Source: Fibrobacter sp. UWB13
Lineage (GTDB): Bacteria > Fibrobacterota > Fibrobacteria > Fibrobacterales > Fibrobacteraceae
NCBI RefSeq assembly: GCF_900177805.1
Contig: NZ_FXAX01000001.1
Coordinates: forward strand, 62,001 to 126,000
Direction of reading: 5' to 3'
Length of the DNA stretch: 64,000 nucleotides
The notes below the pieces were generated by a model. It worked only from the letters and a program-made list of their open reading frames with translations, ran no database searches and was not told the origin of the DNA. Both the position numbers and the translations under genes were made by a program. This document shows positions 1 to 6,653 of this stretch, piece by piece. Within the stretch, counting starts at the first letter, position 1. Each line of letters opens with the position of its first letter.

Positions 1-1002
1 GTTCGTTCTGAATACCTCCGTGGTTTCGGCATGCCGTGCCTTATCGCTGTCCACCCGGAAAACGACCCTGAAGGCAAGGGCTGGGACTATGCTAAGGCTT
101 ACGCCGCTGGTCTCCACGCTGACCGTCCGGGCGTTCTCGAAAGCTCTTTTGTCGCCGAAGTGAAGTCCGACCTCATGGGCGAACAGACCATCCTTTGCGG
201 TATGCTCCAGACCGGTACGATCCTTTGCTACGACAAGATGGTGAAGGAATTCGGTATCGACAAGGCTTACGCTGTGAAGCTCCTCCAGTACGGCTGGGAA
301 ACGATTTCCGAAGCCCTCAAGCATGGTGGCATCACGAACATGATGGACCGTCTCTCCAACCCGGCTAAGATCCGCGCAACGGAACTTGCTGAAAAGATGA
401 AGAAGATCATGAAGCCGCTCTATCAGGAACATCAGGACAACATCATCTCTGGCAAGTTCTCCAGCACGATGATGGTCGACTGGGAAGCTGGCGACAAGGA
501 CCTCCTCAAGTGGCGAGGCGAAACCGGCGAACTCGAATTCGAAAAGGTTGCCGCAACTGACAAGCAGATCACCGAACAGGAATACTTCGACCGTGGCGTT
601 CTCATGACCGCTATGATCAAGGCCGGTGTGGAACTCGCATTCGAAACCATGTGCTCTGTGGGCATCAAGCCGATGAGCGCTTACTACGAATCCCTCCACG
701 AAACTCCGCTCATTGCAAACCTCATCGCTCGTAAGAAGCTGTTCGAAATGAACCGCGTCATCAGCGATACTGCAGAATACGGCTGCTACCTGTTTGCTAA
801 CAAGTGCGTTCCTCTCCTCGCAGACTTCATGAAGAACGAAGTCAAGAAGGGCGACATTGGCGATATCTTCAACGAAGGCAATACCAACGCTGTCGATAAC
901 GAAGAACTCATCAAGGTGAACAAGAACATCCGTCAGCATCCGGTGGAAGAAGTCGGGGCATGGCTCCGCGACCGCATGTCTGGCATGACCCGCGTCGTCT
1001 AA
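1..1002 (+). CDS. ilvC: Ketol-acid reductoisomerase, class II (5' truncated by window edge)
   Basis: Catalyses the NADPH- and magnesium-dependent isomerisation and reduction of acetolactate or acetohydroxybutyrate in valine, leucine and isoleucine synthesis in the cytoplasm. The reading frame is open from base 1, so the N-terminal Rossmann domain is missing here. About 333 residues are visible, including [51 protein letters not shown] and [16 protein letters not shown]. These match the E. coli-type long enzyme (about 490 residues) with the duplicated knotted C-terminal domain. A hairpin terminator follows directly. Nothing suggests the gene is broken. The identification rests on family motifs seen in the protein. 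Confidence 0.95.
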   Translation, partial: VRSEYLRGFGMPCLIAVHPENDPEGKGWDYAKAYAAGLHADRPGVLESSFVAEVKSDLMGEQTILCGMLQTGTILCYDKMVKEFGIDKAYAVKLLQYGWETISEALKHGGITNMMDRLSNPAKIRATELAEKMKKIMKPLYQEHQDNIISGKFSSTMMVDWEAGDKDLLKWRGETGELEFEKVAATDKQITEQEYFDRGVLMTAMIKAGVELAFETMCSVGIKPMSAYYESLHETPLIANLIARKKLFEMNRVISDTAEYGCYLFANKCVPLLADFMKNEVKKGDIGDIFNEGNTNAVDNEELIKVNKNIRQHPVEEVGAWLRDRMSGMTRVV

Positions 1003-1026
1003 GCTTCGTTCTTTAGTGAACAACAT

Positions 1027-1062
1027 CAAAGGCCCGCCGAAAGGCGGGCTTTGTGCGTTTTT
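1027..1062 (+). terminator. Rho-independent terminator after ilvC
   Basis: Perfect stem GCCCGCC (1032-1038) with GGCGGGC (1043-1049), loop GAAA, followed by a T-rich tract. It lies 25 bases after the ilvC stop. Confidence 0.85.
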
Positions 1063-1139
1063 ACGGTATTGTGGCGGTTTGTCGTCGCGTTTGTGCCGGT
1101 CGTTCGCGGTCGCGATCGAACTGCGCCTGACTTGCGTTT

Positions 1140-1530
1140 TTACTTCCCGCCGACGGGGAACATTGCGAACTCTAGCTGAAAGACTTTGTCGCTGTTTCGG
1201 TCTTCTTCGGCGATGAGCGCGATTTCTTTGCGGAAGGCGTTGATGCGTTCCACGATGCGTTCGTAGCCTTCTTGGCTGATGCCGAGCGTGAGTCCCGAAA
1301 TGTGGCGGCTGCCGGGCGGGTCGCGGTCGATGGAATCGGCGGCGAGCTTTAGGCAATGCTGGTGGTAGCCGCGGAGTGCGAGTTTCGACGTGCGGTCTCC
1401 CGTGGTGATGGAATTCTCCGTCAGCACATACTTTCCGCTTTTATCCTTTTAATCAGTTCGCATTCTTCGAGCAACTGCACTGACTTTTTCGCTTCTTCGA
1501 CGGTGATGTGCGGGCGCACTCGTAAAAAGC
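1140..1530 (-). pseudogene. Remnant of a TIGR02147-family protein (C-terminal part, frameshifted)
   Basis: Two minus-strand reading frames together give the C-terminal part of a TIGR02147 (DUF4423) protein, a family expanded in Fibrobacter and of unproven, probably regulatory, function. The upstream frame reads HITVEEAKKSVQLLEECELI (about 1525-1450). A one-base shift in an A-run near 1446-1451 then leads into GKYVLTENSITTGD, ending in ISGLTLGIS and FQLEFAMFPVGGK at 1140. The family's N-terminal half is absent, because the sequence changes near 1530 into the start-less end of a pectate lyase on the other strand. The frameshift plus the missing half indicate a dead gene. Confidence 0.65.
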
Positions 1531-2193
1531 GTTGCCGACATGGGCATCAAAACGAACAACGGCTGGGGCGAAGTGATTGCTGGGACTGCCGCGAAGGATT
1601 CCGATAAGGACGGCATGCCCGATTACTTTGAAGAAGCTATGGGCTACGATATCAATAAAGATGACGCAATGACCAAGGAAAGCGATGGTTATGTGCGTAT
1701 CGAAAAGTACATCAACTGGCTCGGGGCTTCGCATATGCACATTACGGACGAATCTTCACGCAATTTTGACTTGCGTACTATTACGAGTGGATTCCAGTCG
1801 GTCAAACCGACTTACAGCGTATCAGCTGCAGAGAATGGAATGGTTGAATTGCTTGCAGATGGCTACACGGCTCGCTTTACGCCGAAGGAAAATTTTAAAG
1901 GTATGGCGTCATTCAAGTACATCGTCAAAGGCAACGATAAAACTGAATATACGGGCCGCGTTGAAGTGCTTGTGGAAAAAGCGGAAAGCGCTGTGGATTC
2001 GTCGGCTCAAGATTCAAGTACAACGCGGATTGTCGAAAAATTCCGCTTGCGTGGAAATTCTGAGACCGTGAAAATTTTCGATATGAATGGCAATTATATG
2101 GGAACTTCGACGTCTAATTTACCGCAGGGGCACTATATCGTTCGCCAAAATATTCAGGGCAGAGTCGTGAATTTCTTGTATAATAAAAATTGA
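1531..2193 (+). pseudogene. 3' remnant of a secreted pectate lyase-like protein with C-terminal sorting domain
   Basis: The frame is open from the junction near 1530. The first ATG, at 1540, falls inside a conserved region and there is no signal peptide, so the 5' part is missing. Seen here: GWGEVIAGTAAKDSDKDGMP, with a D-x-D-x-D-G calcium-binding loop, then DGYVRIEKYINWLG, as at the end of polysaccharide lyases that degrade pectin. An Ig-like segment follows, then a tail (VKIFDMNGNYMG, LPQGHYIVR) like the C-terminal beta-sandwich of type IX secretion cargo. The full gene would have encoded a secreted plant cell wall enzyme. It lies head-to-head with the TIGR02147 remnant, so one deletion may have removed both 5' ends. 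Confidence 0.6.
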
Positions 2194-2234
2194 TTGTTAT
2201 TTTTGGTGTAGTTTTATTATTGGAGTGTGTTGGA

Positions 2235-2884
2235 ATGTTTTCTTTTAAAAGCTTTGCGACTGTAGCGGTCGCATGCGGTATGGGGCTTGCTTATGGCATT
2301 ACCCCGAACAAGCTTGTTTCTGGCGGAATCCCGGCGCATACGGAATCTACAACGACGGATTACTTGACCGATGGCTATTTGACGAACTGGAAAAGTAGCA
2401 ATGCCAAGGAAATTGCGTTGATGGTGGGCGAAGGCCCTAAAAAGCTCTTGACAATAAATTGCCGAAGGGCCCTGACTTTTATAGCTATTACCGCGAACAT
2501 CAGGAACTCCTCGGAAGTGATGGTGTTCACCCTAATGCTGATGGCGGTGGCCAGGCGATGCATCACCTGTGGGCGGAGGCTTTGGCTCCGCTGTATGCGG
2601 CGGGCGATACGGCTAAACCGGGCGAATCTACAGAAAAATTACGCACGGGCTCTGTAAGCCGGTTTGCGTTACCGACCATCTCTATGCAGAACCGCCAAAT
2701 CGTTGTGCAGGGCGTTCCCGTCAATGCAGAAGTCAGCCTTGTTTCTGCGATTGGAACCGTTGTCGAAAAAATCCATACAACATCAAATACGGTTCGCTTT
2801 TCAACAGGTGTCCATGCAGGGCATTACCTAGTTGTTGTGCGTAACGCGGGGCATTATGGCGTTGCGAACGTTGTCGTGAAATAG
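2235..2884 (+). pseudogene. SGNH-type carbohydrate esterase with internal deletion and frameshift
   Basis: The N-terminal part, from ATG 2235, has a signal peptide (FSFKSFATVAVACGMGLAYG) and the start of a jelly-roll-like domain ending in MVGEGPKKLL near 2450. The sequence then moves to another frame (LPKGPDFYSYYREHQELLGS, from about 2453), which carries the last SGNH hydrolase block, GSDGVHPNADG, with the catalytic Asp and His. A C-terminal sorting-like tail (HAGHYLVVVRNAG) follows. The middle of the enzyme, including the nucleophile Ser block, is missing, and the two parts are out of frame. It probably derives from a secreted acetyl esterase acting on plant polysaccharide. ATG 2459 could start the second part, but that product would lack the active-site serine. 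Confidence 0.6.
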
Positions 2885-2899
2885 GTGTGCGACAAGGCG

Positions 2900-3337
2900 T
2901 TATTCGTCCGAATCGAAACCATATTGGAATTTTCCGTTTTTGACTTTGCCGGTTCCGCTTTCCCAACTTTCTCTTATAAAGTCTGTTTCGAACTTTAGGT
3001 CGTCTGCCGCCATTTTTTCGAGTACTTTGGCGGGTGGCGTGTCGCTGGTTTGAAAACTTGCTTTACCACTTAGAATTTCTCGCAAGTCAAGACCTTCATC
3101 CTTTATGCCTATCGCTTCGGTGACTGTTCCCCAGTTTTCTGTTCGCCACTTGGCTCGCATACAGGTGTTTTCGAGCCTGTCAGGACAGTCTCCGCTGAAC
3201 ATCTCGTTAGTCCATTCCTTTGGTTCGGGAATAACGAGCGACAGCGAGAATATGCCGTTGTCTTCGCCGTAGAGGTTGATGAATTTATGGACGTTCTCTT
3301 CGTTCATCCAGATGGTAGTGGTGACTGTGGTGGTCAT
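2900..3337 (-). CDS. Api92-like / YubB ferredoxin-like domain protein (uncertain)
   Basis: A 145-residue protein with no signal peptide or membrane segment. The arrangement SLVIPEPKEW, then RAKWRTENWGTVTEAIGI and an acidic C-terminus ending YGFDSDE, resembles the ferredoxin-like domain of phage and plasmid Api92/YubB proteins. That family often has an N-W-G motif in the middle and no proven function. The start ATG at 3337 follows no clear ribosome site, but the protein begins well there. It is the last gene of a minus-strand block of accessory genes (2900-6200). The family call is from memory of the motif and is tentative. Confidence 0.5.
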   Translation of the reverse strand: MTTTVTTTIWMNEENVHKFINLYGEDNGIFSLSLVIPEPKEWTNEMFSGDCPDRLENTCMRAKWRTENWGTVTEAIGIKDEGLDLREILSGKASFQTSDTPPAKVLEKMAADDLKFETDFIRESWESGTGKVKNGKFQYGFDSDE

Positions 3338-3373
3338 GGGAAATAATTTTACCGATGCTTAAACAATGCTTTC

Positions 3374-4276
3374 TTATTCAAACAAGGCGTTGATTTCTTC
3401 GCTAGTGAATTTTGAGTCAACAAACATATCTGTGATATCGGTTCCGGATTTCCATTTTTTTGTGAAATTCCAATTTTTGAGATCTCCATGGAAGTTTGAA
3501 TAGCGAAACATATCTTTCATGTTCGTTACTTTGGAAACATCCCATTTGCTTATATCCCCGTTGAATTGGCTGCGTGTATTGCCAAAAGGATTGTCGTTGT
3601 CACCTGAAAACATTCCTTCCATGTTTGTTACATTAGATACATCCCATTGATTGATGTCTCCGTTGAATAGAGATTCACGGAACATGCATTTCATATTTGT
3701 CACATTGGAGACATTCCATTTGCTGATATTCCCAGTAAATATGGAACCAAAAAACATATCTTTCATGTTCGTTACTTTGGAAACATTCCACTTGCTTATT
3801 TCTCCGTTGAATTTTGATAAATAGAACATGTTATGCATGTCGGTTACATTAGATACATTCCATTTACTGATATCTCCATTGAATTTAGACATTTCGAACA
3901 TACTGTGCATATTAATTACATTAGACACATCCCAGCCGCTAATGTCTCCATTGAAATCGCTGATGTCTATGTTGTCGTTATCGAGGAATGGAGAACCAGA
4001 GAATAACTCATGCATATCTGTAATACAAGAAACATCAATGAAATTTAGATCGCAGTTTGGACCATTTTTCTCAATAGTTTCTTTGATTAGCTTCTGAAGT
4101 TCTGTTTTGTTTTTGGGCTGAATCCTAGAATTCTTTGTTTCTGTACTCGTGGGGGGGACAATTGGATTGCTCAAGACTTCCGGCTTCATCTCATTTTTTG
4201 GAGATGCTTTTGAAATGATTGAATCAAAATCATCTTCGTTAGTCTTGTTGTTGAATAATTTGCTAAAAAATGACAT
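3374..4276 (-). CDS. DUF285 (BspA-type) repeat protein, no signal peptide
   Basis: A 300-residue protein. Residues about 105-285 are roughly seven tandem repeats of about 24 residues on the pattern ISKW(N/D)VSNVTNMKDMF..S.FNGD, the DUF285 repeat known from BspA-like surface proteins and mycoplasma lipoproteins, where it forms a leucine-rich-repeat-like solenoid. The first 75 residues (MSFFSKLFNNKTNEDDFDSI) are charged and have no signal peptide, so this copy is probably cytoplasmic, unlike most relatives. The start at 4276 has a GGGAGA ribosome site. A C7 tract sits near codon 41. The neighbours are other signal-less accessory genes on the same strand. The function is unknown; protein binding is the usual guess. 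Confidence 0.8.
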   Translation of the reverse strand: MSFFSKLFNNKTNEDDFDSIISKASPKNEMKPEVLSNPIVPPTSTETKNSRIQPKNKTELQKLIKETIEKNGPNCDLNFIDVSCITDMHELFSGSPFLDNDNIDISDFNGDISGWDVSNVINMHSMFEMSKFNGDISKWNVSNVTDMHNMFYLSKFNGEISKWNVSKVTNMKDMFFGSIFTGNISKWNVSNVTNMKCMFRESLFNGDINQWDVSNVTNMEGMFSGDNDNPFGNTRSQFNGDISKWDVSKVTNMKDMFRYSNFHGDLKNWNFTKKWKSGTDITDMFVDSKFTSEEINALFE

Positions 4277-4296
4277 GATCGCATTCTCCCTGTGGT

Positions 4297-5355
4297 TTAT
4301 TGCTTTTTATATTTTCTTTCTAGTTTAGCTTGCTTTTTTATAAAATCCCGTCCTATTGTGTTCTGACAACCATAACACATTCTTTTGATGATGTCCTTCT
4401 TTTGTATGGGGCTTCCGTCAATATACTCTTGTTCAAAGGTTTTTATGGGATTCTTACTTGCATTGAATGTTTTTTTGCAAAAATCGCATTGTATTTCTAT
4501 CGGAGCGTCTTTGATGCAACGGATGGAACATGCGTAATATTGCCGAAACTGATTATCATTAAAAGTGTATTCTTCGTTATCATTTATGTACTGCACAATA
4601 TCGTTTTGTGGTATATATACTCTTTCACTATCAATGCGTAGAACATTTATTTCAGCATTAATCCAAAATACGGCACTATTGCCTAGAAAAACAAATTTTC
4701 TATAATCTTCTCTAAATTCATCAACACTGGAATAAAGATCATCTTTCCATCCGCGAAATCCCGAAGGAATAGCATTAAAACCATATGAGTCTATACCATC
4801 GTCCCAATCTTCGGAGTGTAAAGCGTCTGATCCGTTATAATTTTTTTCGATAAACGCTATCATTTTCTTGGTTTCTTCTTCTGAAGGAAGGTGCCATCCC
4901 GGTGGAACCGCTTCCTTAACACATTCCCATTCGTATAATCGTCCGTATTTTTCAACATAATCTTTATTCTTATCATAAGGGTAAGAACCGCCTTTGGGTG
5001 GCCGGTATCTCAAGTTCTCAGCCATCCAAATCTGGTTGCCAATCTTGCAGGTTCTATAAACTTCGCCGTCGCGCGGGTCGGTGAACGTTTCTTCGGTGCT
5101 GCTAGATTTGTTTTTGCCAACAATGTTTTCTTCTGAATCACTGCTTTCGCCAGCATTATTCTTAGGCTCCGCTTTCTCTGCGATTGGCGTGGCTACATCC
5201 TGTGGTGCACCGCAGCTAAAACAGAACTTTGCGTTATTTGGTAGTTCTGCTCCGCATTTGACGCATTTTTTATTTTGCGAAACAGGAGTCCCGCATTCCA
5301 TACAGAATTTTGCAGCCTCGTCAAGTTCGGCTCCGCATTTAGAACATACTGGCAT
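4297..5355 (-). CDS. Zinc-ribbon plus FISUMP-domain protein, probably cytoplasmic
   Basis: A 352-residue protein. Residues 1-55 hold two C-x2-C...C-x2-C zinc ribbons (CSKCGAEL, FCMECG, CVKCGAEL, FCFSCG). A linker follows, then a FISUMP domain at about 90-285: DPRDGEVYRTCKIGNQIWMA, YGRLYEWE, PPGWHLPSEEE, ending SIRCIKD. The C-terminal 60 residues add another CxxC pair (QCDFCKK, MCYGCQN), possibly a third zinc site. There is no signal peptide, unlike the FISUMP proteins at 11469 and 53487. The start has an AAGGAT ribosome site. It lies 20 bases upstream of the DUF285 gene and is probably co-transcribed with it. The molecular function of FISUMP domains is not known. Confidence 0.85.
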   Translation of the reverse strand: MPVCSKCGAELDEAAKFCMECGTPVSQNKKCVKCGAELPNNAKFCFSCGAPQDVATPIAEKAEPKNNAGESSDSEENIVGKNKSSSTEETFTDPRDGEVYRTCKIGNQIWMAENLRYRPPKGGSYPYDKNKDYVEKYGRLYEWECVKEAVPPGWHLPSEEETKKMIAFIEKNYNGSDALHSEDWDDGIDSYGFNAIPSGFRGWKDDLYSSVDEFREDYRKFVFLGNSAVFWINAEINVLRIDSERVYIPQNDIVQYINDNEEYTFNDNQFRQYYACSIRCIKDAPIEIQCDFCKKTFNASKNPIKTFEQEYIDGSPIQKKDIIKRMCYGCQNTIGRDFIKKQAKLERKYKKQ

Positions 5356-5405
5356 ATAAATATCCTTGAGAATATGGTTTGGTTTTTGTTGTGGATAACT
5401 GTTTT

Positions 5406-5735
5406 CTAAACAAAATCATTCTGCAAGTCCAAAAGCTCTCTTTCTTCTTGAAGTTTTTTATAGTCCGAAATTTTATCCAGAATCTCTTTTTTATGTTCGG
5501 CTTTGATGTAATCGAGATAACCGTTTAATAAAGTTGGAGGAATGCTGTAGTGACCCTTTGGTATATTGCAATCAGAATGTTGACCATTTTTGGTAAATCT
5601 GATTATGTATCCCGGTTCTTGCGTCACGTAGACATCGTCATCCGCAATGGACCTAAGATTGGCTAATGTGTATTCCATTGTCTTCATTTGTTCGTCAAAT
5701 GAAGCCACACCTTTTCTAATATCATTCTGAGTCAT
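5406..5735 (-). CDS. Hypothetical protein, 109 residues
   Basis: I do not recognise a family. The protein is soluble and charged. The N-terminal third (DEQMKTMEYTLANLRSIADD) is helical. The middle (VYVTQEPGYIIRFTKNGQHS) looks like beta strands. The C-terminus (AEHKKEILDKISDYKKLQEE) is probably a coiled coil. There are no signal peptide, cysteine cluster or catalytic motif. It sits between the zinc-ribbon FISUMP gene (50 bases) and a 61-residue repeat protein (20 bases) on the same strand, so it probably belongs to the same operon. ATG 5735 is the only good start. Confidence 0.6.
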   Translation of the reverse strand: MTQNDIRKGVASFDEQMKTMEYTLANLRSIADDDVYVTQEPGYIIRFTKNGQHSDCNIPKGHYSIPPTLLNGYLDYIKAEHKKEILDKISDYKKLQEERELLDLQNDFV

Positions 5736-5755
5736 AATATCTCTGTTTTACTAGT

Positions 5756-5941
5756 TTACTTAATGCTGTTGCAGGATTTCTGCGAGCCTTTTTCATCAAA
5801 GGTATAGGCGAAGTTCCCCCTTTTTACGGTAACTGTTGTCGATGTGTATCCCATAAGTTCGCCTGTGATGCAAGCTGTCTGGGAATTCTTTTCGTTCTTC
5901 ACGTAAACGAAGTTGCCTTTTTGGATTGCGACTGAAATCAT
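5756..5941 (-). CDS. Small protein (61 residues) made of a duplicated G-N-F-x-Y motif
   Basis: The start ATG at 5941 was chosen because AGAGG lies seven bases upstream; longer versions of the frame start inside non-coding sequence. The protein contains the same unit twice: KGNFVYVKNEKNSQTAC (residues 8-24) and RGNFAYTFDEKGSQKSC (residues 41-57), linked by GELMGYTSTTVTV. Conserved positions are G-N-F-x-Y, (N/D)-E-K, S-Q and Cys. Similar short twice-repeated proteins occur, as far as I recall, in phages and cyanobacteria, without known function. The paired cysteines might bind metal or form a disulfide; this is inference only. Confidence 0.65.
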   Translation of the reverse strand: MISVAIQKGNFVYVKNEKNSQTACITGELMGYTSTTVTVKRGNFAYTFDEKGSQKSCNSIK

Positions 5942-6023
5942 AATGGACCTCTTAAGGTTTATTGTTTTGCTCCGTTTTGTTGAATGTGCCGGATGGAACG
6001 TGTCTGGCACATTTTTGAAAATC

Positions 6024-6200
6024 TTACTTGTACCAAGATGGTCGGGTGTCACCCCAGCCAAAGTAATTGATGTATTTGATATTTGGGTATTTTGACCGCA
6101 AAATTTTTTCGGCTGCAGTTCGGTTAAGACCGCCCAGTTCAATGCAATCGAGTGCATATCCAGGAATGTGTTCGATACAAAAGTGAAACCAGTGCTTCAA
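6024..6200 (-). CDS. Small hypothetical protein (58 residues), TTG start
   Basis: The start TTG at 6200 is preferred because AAGGAG lies six bases upstream (6207-6212). An upstream ATG at 6236 lacks such a site. The sequence begins MKHWFHFCIEHIPGYALDCI and ends NYFGWGDTRPSWYK, rich in aromatic residues, with no recognised domain. It is the first gene of the minus-strand block that runs down to 2900. Confidence 0.4.
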   Translation of the reverse strand: MKHWFHFCIEHIPGYALDCIELGGLNRTAAEKILRSKYPNIKYINYFGWGDTRPSWYK

Positions 6201-6204
6201 GATA

Positions 6205-6575
6205 CACTCCTTGTATGGTAAATGTTGAAAAAACACCCCATGCGAATACGGGCGTCAAACACGCCTTGGATGGCGTTGCCTTGTATAAATTTTGTGAGTA
6301 AACTAAAATTTACTGGGGGGGGTGACGGGTTTAACGGCTCCTTAAGGTCGGATGCCGTTTTGGAAAGTGTTTCCTTGTTACCAAAAACTTTCATACGGGA
6401 GAAATATAAATCATTTACTGGCTCAGTGGGGTTGAAAACTTTCGAAAATCTTTTTTTTGGAAAAAAAAGGTGGCCTTTCGACCGCTTTTGAGTATCTTGG
6501 AAATTTAGAATTTCAGACCGTTATTTCTGCGCCAGGGCGAACTGCGAATTTTCCGGAACCGGAACGGGACATAAA
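6205..6575. other. Intergenic region with inverted repeat and G8 tract
   Basis: I see no convincing gene here. An inverted repeat AGTAAA/TTTACT (6297-6314) is followed at once by eight G residues (6315-6322), about 100 bases upstream of the minus-strand small gene starting at 6200. It is a candidate promoter or operator region for the 2900-6200 block; no clear -10/-35 pair was found. Confidence 0.3.
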
Positions 6576-6607
6576 AAGAGACCGTTCGTAGAGAACGGTC
6601 TTTTGTG
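6571..6607 (-). terminator. Bidirectional terminator after the YfhO-like gene
   Basis: Stem GACCGTTC (6580-6587) with GAACGGTC (6593-6600), T-runs on both sides. It lies 50 bases beyond the stop of the minus-strand gene ending at 6654. Confidence 0.8.
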
Positions 6608-6653
6608 AATTTTTGAAATTTGAAAAATTGAATGCTTTAAGTTACGTTTAAGA

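Noticed and set aside
6222..6491. 89-codon plus-strand frame in the gap before the YfhO-like gene
   Set aside because: No ribosome site, low-information translation, and the only patterned DNA is an inverted repeat with a G8 tract.
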